From Argentina anserina (taxonomy: Eukaryota; Streptophyta; Magnoliopsida; Rosales; Rosaceae), in NCBI RefSeq assembly GCF_933775445.1, contig NC_065877.1, positions 13,144,001-13,208,000 on the forward strand: 64,000 nucleotides of DNA, in the 5' to 3' direction. Each line of letters opens with the position of its first letter. The stretch's first letter is position 1. Under the pieces are notes generated by a model, which saw only the letters and a program-made list of their open reading frames with translations, was not told the DNA's origin and did not search any database. This document shows, piece after piece, positions 1-12,000 of the stretch. Made by a program: the position numbers and the translations under genes.

Positions 1-1217
1 AGTCCCGACATCATACGTACGTCAAGAAACTTCCCAAATTTAATGCGGCCAAAACGAATCGCAACGAGAGAAATTTAAATGGAAACTACAGAAATCAATG
101 TTCGTAATATAAAAATCAAAAGATTAGGAATCGGAAATTGGATAGAAGAAGAAGAACAAGAACGTGCGGGAAATGCAGGGTAGAAGAGTCGTGAAGTAAT
201 ATGTGAAGCAATCGAAAAGAATCAGATGGTGCGGTTCTGGCATTTGGGTTCATGTGTAAAACTGAAGGGGTGCAATATCCACGTTCTGCATGTTGAGTAA
301 CGAGATCGTCGCTTCAGGTAGAGATGAACCCCCTAAACTTACTTATTATTGAGCGTACGAGTACAGGTGGATTAGTATGTATACCAATTTCATTTTTCCA
401 ATATCATGTACTAACCAATATATAAATGGTATGAAAAATCAATCATTTAAACTAACCAATAACGTTGGTATACCAATTAATTGGTACGGTTGGTACTCGG
501 TTGGTACGGTTAGTAATTGGTTTCTACCAATATGTTTATGGCTCAAAAATTTAAAGGTCTAATTCAAATATGTAATAGAAAATAACAACACAAATACAAA
601 GTTTTATACAACTTCAACCAAATAACTAAGTACAAAGTTATAAATTAAATATGTCAAAGTCCAAAAATTATAAATTTAACAAAAATCTACTGTTGAAATT
701 TATTTTTAACTAAATCTACGACTGAAATATTTATGGATATATATAATTTAAGAATATATATATTGTTTAGCAATGAGTTGTTATAATTGCACTGATAGCC
801 TAATGGTAGTTGGTTTCAACTTTTATGGAAGAAGACCAAGTTCAGCTCACCATTTATGCATATAGTAAGTTTTTTTTATTCATAAAACTTCTATTTCAGT
901 TGGTACGGCATACCATGGTACACGAAAAATTTGTACCACATACCAACCATCTTTTCAAGTATGGTACGGCATACTATACCATGTACCAATTTGGTGGTAT
1001 ACCAATATACTTGATACGGTTAGTATATGAATTGGTTGGAATAGAATTGTGTATCATTGCTACCCCTACATACGAGAGAGAGATAAATGAGTAGCATATT
1101 CATTTTCACATACCACTTTGGTTCTCCTACTTAAATCAGTTAAATGTATGACTTTATTGATTATCCAACAAAATAAGGGTAATAAAATGTGTGGGCACGC
1201 TTAGATTCTTATTAACA
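1..1217. other. Intergenic DNA with degenerate GGTAC/ACCAA repeat-like tract
   Basis: No supportable gene. From about 365 to 1060 short motifs of the type TTGGTACGG and its near complement ACCAATT recur on both strands, with an AT-rich core (560-780) between two motif-rich arms (375-540 and 890-1060). This looks like an old, diverged TIR element or MITE, but no clean termini or target duplication could be set. The short open frames here follow the repeat motif and do not resemble proteins. Confidence 0.35.
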
Positions 1218-1226
1218 TTTTCGATA

Positions 1227-1420
1227 GAAAAAAGTTCACCATCGGTACTCAAACTTTTGTAGCAAGATCAATGTAGTACCCCAACTCGAACTTGTACCAA
1301 TGTAGTACCCAAACTCGTTATTCGCTATCAATGAGGGGTCTGACACCAATTTTTGTTACGGCTCCGTTTGTTTGGTCACGTGCTCCGCACATGACCACAC
1401 AAAAAAGGGGTAAAATTGAC
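1227..1420 (+). repeat. MULE left terminal inverted repeat
   Basis: It pairs with the reverse complement of 6125-6316. The outermost bases differ slightly (GAAAAAAGTTCACC against GAGTAAATTTCACC) but the inner 150 bases match closely. The repeat contains short direct sub-repeats of the form AATGTAGTACC. Confidence 0.93.
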
Positions 1421-1630
1421 CTTACAATCGAATTCGATCAAAATAGAAACACGCCATTTTCGAGCCCCAATCTCCCTCAAAATCTTTTCAAAACCTAGAT
1501 CGCGATCAAAATCCCTCAAAACCTAAACTAACCTCACTTCTCCCATAAATTATCGATTAGAAAGAGTGAAAGTCGAGATATTGGGAAGCTAATCTGATAG
1601 CATCGCCTTTGTTCAGAATTTGTATAAGCA

Positions 1631-4600
1631 ATGGAGAGTAGAGTGATGTTTGGGATTTTTCGAGAATTTGGGCCACCTCAACCCGATAGTAAGTTTTCGA
1701 TTAGAATCTATATCTTAATCTCTTTTTCATGTTGTTGTGTTATCATGATCTTGTGTATTGGTGATTCGAAATTGATTTTAGGGTTTAAAATTTGGTTTTG
1801 GGTTAGGGTTTAATAAACGGATTTGAATGTAATCGATTTGTGTGTTCTGGGTTTTTATCTTGTTTAGGGTTTGATTATTGTTGAAGATGGTTTAGGGTTT
1901 GAATTTTTTTATGTTTAAACCCCCAAATCTAGTTTGAATCGATACTTAGAGTGGTTTCTCCCTTTTTTTGGTTTGATTTCAGTACCAGCTCATCTATATA
2001 CGATGGAGATAGTCCATGGAGGATATTTTCAAAACTGATACATATGGGAGGAAGAAGTACTTTGTTCCTATGTTTAATAAGAGGGGTGGGAAGACATATT
2101 TAGATGGTTTGGATCCGGAGAAGTTTTCATGGGTTGAATTGAACAATATAGCTTGGGAATTAGGATATAGGGAGTTGCCCATATCTTATCATTTCAAGAT
2201 TCCTAAGACTGAAGCTCATGAAGGGTTGATTCTAATTAAAGGTGATGGTGAATGTATGGAGATGATGAAGATGATACCAAAGAAGAGACAAATATCTATT
2301 TACATAACAGGTGGAGGGAGAAGAAGGAATGATGAAGCTTTAGCTGATCATAATCTCCCAAGTGATCTAAATTGGGAGAATCCATTGAATATGCAATCTA
2401 CAAGAGAAGCAGAGAGAAACCATTTTGAAGCAAATTTGATGGTATCACAGTTATATAGCAGTGCTGAGGCCTTGGAGGGTAGAACTGTGTTAGGTGAAGA
2501 TGTAGATGTAATTGACCTTACTGATGTGAATGAAGATGATGTTGAAGTATGTGTGTTAGGCAGAGATGTAAATGTGGGTTGTGTGAATGAGCCTAAGGTG
2601 TGTCCAAGTGGAGGGACATTTGGAAATTTGTCTGATATATTAGGAGATGAAGATTTGAACATGTATGATGATGATGATGCTGTTGTTGTTGATGATGATG
2701 ATGATGCAATTTATGGCCATGATGGGAAAAGAATCAAAAGAGAAGTGATAGGAGGCTGTGGGTTTTATTACAAACATACAGCACATAGACCATGGCATGT
2801 TGATTATAAAGATCAATTGACAAGGAAAATTGAGGAGATTGAGAAAAAAAAGAGAGAAGCAACTGAAAAGAGGGAAAGAAAAGAGATTGAGAACTTGAGG
2901 ATAGAAGAAGAAAGAATTAGAGAGAGTCAAGCTTCAGTTGGGCTTAGTAGGGATGAAATTGAGGAGAGAGTAACCGAGAAAGAAGAAAATGAACAAAAAG
3001 AGAGAGAAGAGCAGGTTGCAAGAGAAGAGGTTAAGAAACTAGAGAGAGAAGCAGCTGAAAAAAGGGCAATAGAGGCTCTTAAAATGAGGAAAAATGGGAA
3101 AATGCCTGTTCAAGGAAGTGAAACAAAGAAGAGTGGTCCTAGGCCTAAGGATGCAAGGTATAACACAAGAAAGGGAGGTAGAAAACCTAGTACAATGGTT
3201 GTAGAGGAATATGACTCCACTGATGACTCTGAATACTATGTGGATTCTGACTATGATTTGGAGCATGATGAGGTTGCAGATGATGTCCAGTTTGAGGAAA
3301 ATGTGTCAGAACCAGAGCAAGTGCCTGAATATGAAGACATGGGATATGATGGCCATTGTTCAACTGATAATGCTGGATCAGATGAGCTTGAGAATTTAAA
3401 TGGTAGTGACATAGGAGAAGATTCTGACTTTAGCTGCTTTAAGGTGGGGGGAAGGAAGATCATACCCTGAATCAGATCGGTCGATATTAAAAATCCCATA
3501 TTCAAGATCAACCTTGCATTCCCTAATCCAGAGCAGTTTAGGGAAGTTGTGAGGGAACATGCAATTAGAAACCAGACTGGTTTATGGTATAAGAAGAATA
3601 CAAGGAAGAAAATTGAAGTTAAGTGTCAATGGGGTTGTAAATGGAGAATGTATGCAAGTAGGGTTCCGAATTTTGGTGACACCATGATTGTGAAGACCTT
3701 GTTTGACACACACACATGTTCACCATTGGAAAGCAACCACTTTCTCAATTTTAGAAGAATAGCTGAAGAAGTGAATGATGCTTTATTAGCTGATGAGAGC
3801 TGGTTAAGGCAGGGGATACACCACCATATATTAGAGAAGTTTAAATTGGATGTGGGTGTGCAGACCATCTCAAGGGCTAAAAGATGTGCAAAAAGGATGA
3901 ATGAAGGGCATTATATTGAGCAGTACAATCAGTTTGCTTCATATCAAAAGGAGTTGTTAAGAAGCAATCATGGATCCACTGTTGTGATCAAAACACAGAT
4001 GGATGGACAAGTTAGAAGATTCCAGAGGATGTACATGTGCTTCAAAGCACAAAAAGATGGTTGGAATGCTGGATGTAGACCCCTGATTTGTTTAGATGGC
4101 TGCCATATCAAAGGCCATCATCCTGGACAGCTTTTAACTGCAGTTGACATTGATGCAAACAATGGGATGTACCATATTGCTTATGCACTTGTGGAAATAG
4201 AGGATCAAGCTACTTGGATCTGGTTCCTTGAATACTTGAAGGGTGATTTGGGTATAGAAAACAACAATAGGCTTGTGTTCATGTCTGACAAACAAAAAGG
4301 AATATAAAATGCTATTAAAGGTATATTTCTTCAAGTAAATTTCATTAATTTCAAGCTTAATTATTTTATGTATCACCATTAATTAATACATTCTAACACA
4401 TATGTTTATATGAAACAGCTTTGTATCCTTATGTTGAACATAGGAATTGTGTTAGGCATTTGTACAATAACTTCAAGGGTAAGAATCCAAGAGAGGGATT
4501 AAAACAGTTAATGTGGAATGCAGGAAGAAGTAGTACTGAAACTTGGTATAAGAAGCACATGGATGACTTGAAGATGTTGAGTCCTGATGCATTTAACTGG

Positions 4601-5809
4601 TTTCATGACAAACCTCCAATACATTGGAGTAGAGCTTTCTTTGTTGATGACTCAAAGTGTGATATCCTCCTCAACAACTTGTGTGAGTCCTTCAACCATG
4701 CCATCTTACCTTGTAGGGATAAGCCTGTTCTTACCATGTTTGAGAAGTTGAGGATGGATATGATGGTGAGGAATGCAAACAGAAGGGTTTCTTGTGAGCA
4801 GTGGAAGGTAGTCGTTGGTCCTAGGATAAAGAAGATAATAGTTAAGACTGCAGAGAGAGTAACACAGTACAGAGCACATAGGAGCAATGAGTACAGCTAC
4901 CAAGTTACTGGAACATGGGAAAATGGCAGCAAGCATGCAGTGGACTTGGGTCTTCATACATGTACTTGCAGAAGGTGGCAGCTTAGTGGCATACCTTGTG
5001 TACATGCCCTCTGCGTAATAAGATTCAAGAAACATGATCCTGATTTGTACTGTGATGACTACCTCATGGATTCTACCTATTTGCAGACATATACACCTGC
5101 CAAAAGCCCCATTGCAGGGCAGGATGATTAGGAACAAGTTGACTTCCCAATTGCTCCTCCTCCATATAAGAAGCAAGCTGGCAGGCCAAAAATGAAGAGA
5201 ACTAAGGAAGCTGGTGAGTAGAACAATGGCATGGCACCACCAGCTCCCATCCAGGGGAAATTGGGGTTGAAAACTGGTAAAACTAGCATTAAGATGACTT
5301 GTGGAATTTGTAAACAACAAGGACACAACAAAACTGGTTGTCCTATAACTAAGGCTAAAAAACTTGCATCAGTAAGTTCTTTTCACTCACCTACACTGAT
5401 TCATTGCATTAGAGCTAAGGTTTGTTGTTTATTTTTATTCAATTAAATAATTTGATTTGTTATTGGAATAGGGGGAAGGACAATCTAGTGGAGCTAGCAT
5501 AAAGAAGAGAGTTAGAGCTAAGGTTTGTTGTTTTGACTTAATTATAGAGTAATGAGATTGTTGTCTTGCAATTGTTGTGACATTGAATATGTGATTTTGC
5601 TTTGGAATTTTGCACTGATTTAGGTTACCAGAGCTGCAGCCTCATCTACAACTGCTACTAATGTCAAGGACCAAGTTATAAGGTCTGTGAAGGGCTGGTA
5701 TAAGAGAAAGGCAGCAGAGGGAGGTACTTCTGCTGAGTTTGCTGCTGCTTCTTCCTCAACTCAAACTCAACATGTAGCTACACAAGAGAGTCAAAACAAT
5801 GTTGATTAG
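1631..5809 (+). pseudogene. MURA-type MULE transposase, interrupted
   Basis: Parts in order: a short first exon (1631 to about 1690); an intron; a PB1-like N-terminal domain (from about 2003); an acidic, coiled-coil KE-rich linker (to 3467); a MuDR DNA-binding domain (3480-3870) with C-x3-C and H-x-C ligands; the MULE DDE core with D in ICLDGCHIKG (about 4096), D in MSDKQKG and E in NLCESFNHAI; a SWIM zinc finger CTCRRW...CVHAL (about 4960-5010); and a CCHC knuckle CGICKQQGHNKTGC (about 5300). An intron lies near 4321-4420 (GT...CAG), and two more follow the knuckle before the stop at 5807. Four in-frame stops break it: TGA 3468, TAA 4305, TAG 5129 and TAG 5219. The conserved HGGYF motif at 2015-2029 is out of frame with the rest of its domain. 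All catalytic residues are still present. Domain identity is sure; exon joins at the 5' end are approximate. Confidence 0.9.
5409..5533 (+). repeat. 22-bp direct duplication across an exon-intron border
   Basis: The same 22 bases (starting TTAGAGCTAAGG) occur at 5409-5430 and 5512-5533. The second copy spans an exon end and GT donor of the transposase gene. The first copy lies in the preceding intron, so it forms a spare donor site. Confidence 0.75.
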
Positions 5810-6124
5810 GAGTCCTAAAAAGTGTAATTCATCTAACTAGGTCCCTTTTTTGTACTCTTGAATTTATGGTGTTTAATGACAATATTTAGTGTACTTTGAT
5901 CTCAAAGTTGTTTTTAATGACATCTCTTTTTGAATGCATACATGCAATTCAATTTTCATCCATATGTTTTTCTTCTTTGTATTTGTGTTAGTCAATCACA
6001 GTACCCATACTTTTACATGGATGATCAATGTAGTACCCAGAAGATGGAGGGAAATGATGTAAAAGAGATATAATAACAATTGGCGGGAAAATTTGATTTG
6101 GAACGCACATAGAATAGGGTTATT

Positions 6125-6316
6125 TCGGTAAAAATCTTTTTTTTGTGGTTATGTGCGGAGCACGTGACCAACCAAACGGAGCCATAACTGAAATTGACGT
6201 CAGACCCCTCATTGATAGCGAATAACGAGTTTGGGTACTACATTGGTACAAGTTCGAGTTGAGGTACTACATTGATTTTGCCACAAGAGTTTGGGTACCG
6301 ATGGTGAAATTTACTC
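6125..6316 (-). repeat. MULE right terminal inverted repeat
   Basis: It is the inverted partner of 1227-1420. The boundary at 6316 is set by the shared end sequence and by the 9-bp target duplication that begins at 6317. Confidence 0.93.
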
Positions 6317-6325
6317 TTTTCAATA

Positions 6326-6994
6326 TTATCCAAATCTCCCGTCAGTCCGTCACTATATTCTGTATACAAAAAGGATAACCGGCCACCGTCGATGAAGCAT
6401 GACTTATTTTTCATTTTTACCGAACACATAATTATTTCAACCCTAATCATAGTCCAAAAATTAGTAAAGCATTCTTTCTCGTTTCATTTCTTCTTCTATT
6501 CTCACCTCAACTCACAGCTAATATTCAAATTTTAATCCGATGCCTAGCTAATAACAAGCCAAAGCCTAAGTTATGTACTCGTTAGGCCTTAATTCCTTGC
6601 ATTACTTCAAGATTGTGGTCATCACCATTCACCAGGCTGTTGAAGCTCTTAGATTCGGTGATAGAAATAGACAAATAGTCATGTTGTCTAGAAATAATGG
6701 TGACATGAAGCCAACACTACCTATAGAAACCCAAATCCATTGAATCACGCCCACATGTGCACATAAAAGACATCCCAAGCTTCTGGCATTGTTAATATAT
6801 TAAGCGCACAAAAATTAATGAAATATGCCAGGCTCCACGAATGGAAGTATGTAACTAATTACCTGATTGATAAGCATACAATTGTGATTCTTTAATCATG
6901 TTTTAGCTACATGATTTCGAGCACAGCCACACAGTCCAGACTGGTTTACATGTATGGTATATACATGCATAGATAGCTAGAATATTTCAGTAAA
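6326..6994. other. Spacer and presumed 3' flank of the VQ gene
   Basis: AT-rich, non-repetitive sequence without an open frame of note. The part next to 6995 is the likely 3' untranslated region of the minus-strand VQ gene. Confidence 0.5.
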
Positions 6995-7414
6995 TTAATT
7001 TGTTGTAGTAGGTACTCCAAAGGGCACATCCGCATAGTCTGCTCTCCTGCTTATCACCTTCTGTTGGCTACTCTCCATGAAATACAGATCTCCCTGCTGG
7101 CTCAAACCAGAGATACTAGAAGTAGAGCAAGACTGGGACTTAGCAATATTATTAACCTTATCCGGTGCTTGATGATTCCCGGTAAGGCGTTGCACCAGAG
7201 CCATGAACTCCTCAGGTTGTACGTGAATAACCTTGGGCGATATCAGATACACTATTACCGGATTTTCTGGGTTCCGCTTCTTCTTTGCCGTTATCTTCTT
7301 CGAATTCTTGGTCACCGTAAGCGCTGCAGGCCTCGGACCCTGTAGCTGCGAGTGCTGCCTTGCAACATAGTTCGTTGGTTCCCCATGATTTTCGACGCTG
7401 CAGTAGTACTTCAT
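6995..7414 (-). CDS. VQ motif-containing protein, MKS1/VQ21-like
   Basis: Intronless 139-codon gene. The ATG at 7414 (MKYYCS) is chosen because the open frame upstream of it has only a TTG. The VQ motif FMALVQRLTGN lies at about residues 76-86, preceded by SPKVIHVQPEE. An N-terminal stretch GPRPAALTVTKNSKKI resembles the conserved N-terminal block of MKS1-type VQ proteins, followed by a Lys-rich segment that could be a nuclear signal. Known for the family: small nuclear cofactors that bind group I/IIc WRKY factors through the VQ motif, and some are MAP kinase substrates in defence signalling. Single-exon structure and small size are normal. VQ family membership is firm; the MKS1-like subgroup is by resemblance only. 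Confidence 0.88.
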   Translation of the reverse strand: MKYYCSVENHGEPTNYVARQHSQLQGPRPAALTVTKNSKKITAKKKRNPENPVIVYLISPKVIHVQPEEFMALVQRLTGNHQAPDKVNNIAKSQSCSTSSISGLSQQGDLYFMESSQQKVISRRADYADVPFGVPTTTN

Positions 7415-8012
7415 GATCTTAACAAGTATCAACTATCGAATAGTGGATAATTTGATCTTTGTACACAGATACAACCATGCAAGCAACTGATATCTGATAG
7501 CTATTGTGGAGTGAAAAGAGTTTTAGCAGATGAAGAGAGTTTATACTAGGTAGGATCAAGGAAGAAGACAATGAAAGGGGTGCAGTATTATAATGGCGTT
7601 TTGGTTAGGGATGAAAGGTTAATGAGTTGTACTTTGTCAGCTGCATGTATTTCAAGGATTATGGTCGTTGAATTGGTCTTTCTGTAATTGTATATTGCGC
7701 TGATTGAGTAGAATTTGCCGGCTGTCTCTCCAGAGATCGTAGGAAACAAGTTTCTGCTTCATTTATTATTAAACCAAACTTGAACGAATTAATCAAAGGC
7801 AGAAATGAGACCAAGTCAAGAGTAGCGCGCGAGTATGCATGGCTACTTAGCTAGTCCCAGAATCATCAAGGTCAAAGTCATTTTCATTGTACTTTTCTCG
7901 TTGGCGTGCAATGATTTCAGCAGAAACTTGGGGTAATCAAAATGTTCATGATTTGAAAGCATCGTCGTTTAGCAAAAATAAGAGAGGACTGAGGGAGTGA
8001 CTTGGCGAGGAG
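7415..8012. promoter_or_regulatory. Presumed promoter region of the VQ gene
   Basis: About 600 bases upstream of the minus-strand VQ start with no open frame. No TATA element could be assigned with confidence, so this is called by position only. Confidence 0.35.
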
Positions 8013-8036
8013 AATATATATATATATATATATATG
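8013..8036. repeat. (TA)n microsatellite
   Basis: An uninterrupted TA dinucleotide run of about a dozen units. Confidence 0.95.
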
Positions 8037-8113
8037 GAACAAAATGTTCCTTTTCTGAAAATGTCACCATCTTTATAGCCATTTCTTAAAAGGCAAATGA
8101 TTGGTATTAGCAT

Positions 8114-8114
<1 letters not shown>

Positions 8115-8166
<52 letters not shown>
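8115..8166. repeat. (GA)n microsatellite
   Basis: A near-perfect GA run of about 25 units between the VQ and DONSON genes. Confidence 0.95.
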
Positions 8167-8170
<4 letters not shown>

Positions 8171-8827
8171 AGAGAGGTATTGGTCTAGTTGAGGCTTAAA
8201 ATTTGTGGCTTCAGCATCTCAATAAATGATTTTCCTAAAGTTCTTATAATTTGATTTTCTCTAGCCTTAATACATATTAAATTATCAAATAGTTGTTGCC
8301 GGCTAGTGCATGGTTGTATTAAAATGACATAATCCAATGCTTTTATTTGAAGTTAATCAAACGTTATTCTTTATCGTCTCAAATTTGTTTAAAGTGCATC
8401 ACACCGATTCACACAAGACTAACTCGACCGTGTGTCTCAAATTTGTACTCGTTAAGGGTTAATGAGCTCTTGGGTAATTTGGTCATTTGAGTAGCCATAG
8501 GGGTGCTAAAAAACCGTGGAATTTCAATTCCCAAAAATCGGGGGTGGGAGAGAGACAGACCGTCTAACGGTAAATGAACGGAGTGAAGTAACGGCGTGGC
8601 GGGAAATGAAATTCCAAATCGTTTCAATTCCATCTTTTGCCGCATTTTCCCCCCACACCCATCTCTATCTCTCTCTCTCTCTTCCTCTTCCTCTCTTTTG
8701 CCCTAACATTTCATTCTGGGAGGAAAACCGACCCGACTCATCTCCCACGGCGCTGACGTCACTCTCGGATTTCCCCCCGCCTTCTGATTTCCGATGCCTC
8801 TTCGCCGGAGCTCTCATCTTCATTGAG

Positions 8828-9018
8828 GTTAGCACTCTTCTGTGGATGCTCAATTTATACAGATTCCCCAGATTCCGATGCAGATTTCATCAGGAGATTT
8901 TAAATATTAGGGTTCTTGTGATTGATATCCATCGAAATCGGGATTTCCGAAACCTGATTTGGATCTGCGTCGATTCGTTTTCCTGGTTTCGTTGTTTGAG
9001 CTAATGAATCGTGTTTAG
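8828..9018 (+). other. Probable 5' UTR intron of DONSON
   Basis: The sequence begins GTTAGC after ...TTGAG and ends TTTAG before GATCGTGAGG. It precedes the start codon at 9075 by 56 bases. The CT-rich stretch at 8665-8705 just upstream would be leader or core promoter. Confidence 0.55.
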
Positions 9019-9074
9019 GATCGTGAGGCTTGGGGAAAGATCTGCGGTGGATAGTGTTTGGGAGGCAAAAAGGT

Positions 9075-12000
9075 ATGGCGAAGGTTGCTCGACCTGGTTC
9101 TCTACCTCCCGCTGCTCTCATGAAGGTCGGCCCAGTCAAGAGAAAGACTCCTTCAGAACTTAGAGTAAGTTGTTTGTTCTCTCTAGGCTTGTTGATTCTG
9201 AAATCTGATTCCATTGTTCCAACTTTTCCATCTTTTTGTTATTGGTTCCAACTCAATGTACTTGTTATTTTGCTCTTAAACATTTGTGATTGATGTCGAG
9301 ACGGTTGAATTAGATTTAAGTATGCAACACATGTCATGAACTAACCTGTGTAGCTAGAGTTATTATGATAAGATCGTACCTACCTTTTCGTTACAGTTAT
9401 GTATATCTTGACGCTTATACCTACGATTTAGATTGAAGTGTATATTCAAGAAGCTTTGGGCATCATTTAACAGGTCGTAATAATAAATAAGGTTTTCATT
9501 TGTAACGTCTGTGTGACAGGAAGAGCAGTTAAAGCGGAGGAATGCTGTTGAGATTATGGATGGATCTCCTGCCCCTTTGCTTGGTTCTACAAAGTAAGAT
9601 TGGTCGAAAATGTTCACAATTACTAGTTATGAAATTTGCAGTTTTAATTTGTTGGTTGCTGACTTTTTTCTTTTCTTTTTGAACACCAGTGAGGCAGACA
9701 ATGGGCTTAAGAAACCGGAATTGTCAAGGATGCCTCGATATCATGACATCCGTATGGATGAAGTGTATCCTGCAAAAAAGTCAAGGTCCAGAATGCTATT
9801 TGGAAAGGAAAATGTAAAGGTACATATACTTGCCTACACTATCTATCTATTTTCTTGCCATGCTCCCCCCCCCCCCATCTTGTTTTCATTCTGTCTGTAT
9901 TTCACGACATTACTTTATTATAATGTCCAGGAAAGTGCTTCACTGGAGCCACCTTTCAGCCTTAGACTTAAGAATCTCTCTGCGTGCTCTAGTCTGGCAT
10001 CTAAGAGGGAGAACCAACAAATCAGGTATGGCTATCAGTATGTTGATACTTATGAAAGGTATGCACATCTGTGTGTCAGATTGTTCACTCTCCTGTCTCT
10101 GTTCTATGAAAAGGTCAGAGATTACTGCCGAAAGCACAGAAAAAGATGTATCTAAAGCTGGTCAAGCAAATGAAAATAGCCAACGTACTTTCCGTAATGT
10201 TACTGAGATTTCATCTGCTGGTGATAGGACATCTGGCTTTGGTTCTGTTGATGTGGTATATTTTTTTTGCCATTCCTGTTATTCAAGATGTTTAAAACAT
10301 CAGCTTTTAACTGTTTTGAACTTATCTTACCAGGGTAAAGCTATGAAAGGAATGGCTGCCCTTGAATCCTCAATAACTACTGGTTTACTTGCTAATTCTT
10401 CTGAAAGATGCACGGATTCTTCAATAACCGGTTTTGGCAAGTTTTGCTTGCCTGGTGGCAAAATTCCTCTGGATTTTACTTTGAAAACTAGTATGCGATT
10501 AGTGTCGTCTTCCTCGGCAAGTCGGTTAGTGTACAATTAGAAGCTATCATCACGCATGTGTTTTATTTTCTGCACTTGAAGATAAAGTTATTGCTATTAC
10601 ATTTTATTGGGTTGTCAATCTCTGATCTTACTTGGTTCTCGTCTACATCTGTATGACCTTCAATACAGATGAACTGCTATGCTGCTTCAGTATTGTCACG
10701 ACTATTTATATTGTGACATTAGTTCACCTCATTGTAGTAGTTCAGTTAAGTTGAAGAAGGGCGCAAAGCATGGACATTTACACCTTAAAATACTTCATAT
10801 AAGAGAAATTATTAATGTAAGCCATACATTCAATTTATTGATAGGTAAAGAAAAGATAAAGTTAATGGATAATGCAAATCTAAGCTTCTTTAGAGTTTAG
10901 AATCTTCAACATGGTATTCATGTGCCACAGCTATTAAATTTCTAATTCTTGTTTCTGCCCTGTACAAATTAGTTTTCTTAGTTGGTTATAGTTAGTAGCA
11001 TGGGTAATTAATTAGTCAGTTGAACCTATGTTTTGTTGTGCTTTTTATTTTATTTTATTTTATAGGATTCACAAGTCAATCACACGCAGTGCCCACTCCA
11101 ACATGCCTAAACTTACATTCAAATTTGATAATCTTGATGATCAAATTTTGAGCCGTAGCTCAGGGATCACATCAACATCTGAAATCAGTTCTAAACTCTT
11201 ACATTCATGGGTTTATCCTCAATCTACCCTGCCACCTTCTGTTATACAAGTGTTGACCTCCTCAACAGCCGAGGGAGGTGCGTTAAATAAGTTTCGTGAC
11301 TCAGTTTTCTCAAATTATGCTCCATCTTTCTTATCCTGACATGTACTCATCAGCAGTTTCCTGTTTTGCAGTTGAAATGGATTTTCTAACAAAACGACAT
11401 GTAGCATGGGAGGAATCATTTCAGAGTCTATACTACATGCTTCGAAATGGTGCTTGTAATATATTTTATGGTAATAACTTATGCCCTGATTTTGTTCACT
11501 AGTCACGGTATTGTTTTTTTTCTTTCTGCATTTATGTATTGATTTAGTACCTGCTGAATACTCTGAAGTTACTGCAGATTGATTAGGCTTGTGTTATTAC
11601 CACTAGGGGCTTAGCTTTCTTGAAGTATGAATATAATGAATGAAACATTCCTATGCTGCTTAGAAGGGTTGATGTCTATTACCATTATGTGCAACTGTCA
11701 TTACTGCTAAAACCGTAGTTGTGCATATAAATGCTTTCAGCACAAACCAGGCATTGGATACTAATTTTCTTTTCTGGCTAAAATATAATTTTATGTCCAG
11801 ATGAATTTCTTGGAAGCAGTTAGGTTCCCTTTTTTTGTTTGTAATGTTTAATTTTTTCTAACCGTTCTGATTTTATTTATGGATTTTATGCTGACTGCTG
11901 TTTTTTGAATACAAATATTTGTAGTGTGTACTCCATATTTTGTCGTAATGTTTACTGGTCGTGATGTTGCTGTGGATAAACGCCTCACCAATGCTTGTAT

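Larger units (their letters stand above)
1227..6316 (+). mobile_element. Mutator-like element (MULE), full length, decayed
   Basis: A 5.09-kb class II element. Both ends carry about 190-bp terminal inverted repeats (1227-1420 and 6125-6316) that align almost continuously. It is flanked by a 9-bp target duplication with one mismatch (TTTTCGATA at 1218-1226, TTTTCAATA at 6317-6325), the size expected for Mutator. Inside is one plus-strand, multi-exon MURA-type transposase gene. Ends, TSD and gene content agree, so the family call is firm. The transposase is interrupted, so this copy cannot be autonomous. Confidence 0.94.

Noticed and set aside
810..1094. Open frame of 94 codons in the GGTAC-rich tract
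   Set aside because: Its peptide follows the repeat motif (TMV..., GTAYYTMYQFGG) and the start is not in a plausible context; better explained as repeat DNA.
9863..9877. Poly-C run in a DONSON intron as a regulatory site
   Set aside because: A simple homopolymer inside an intron; no further support.
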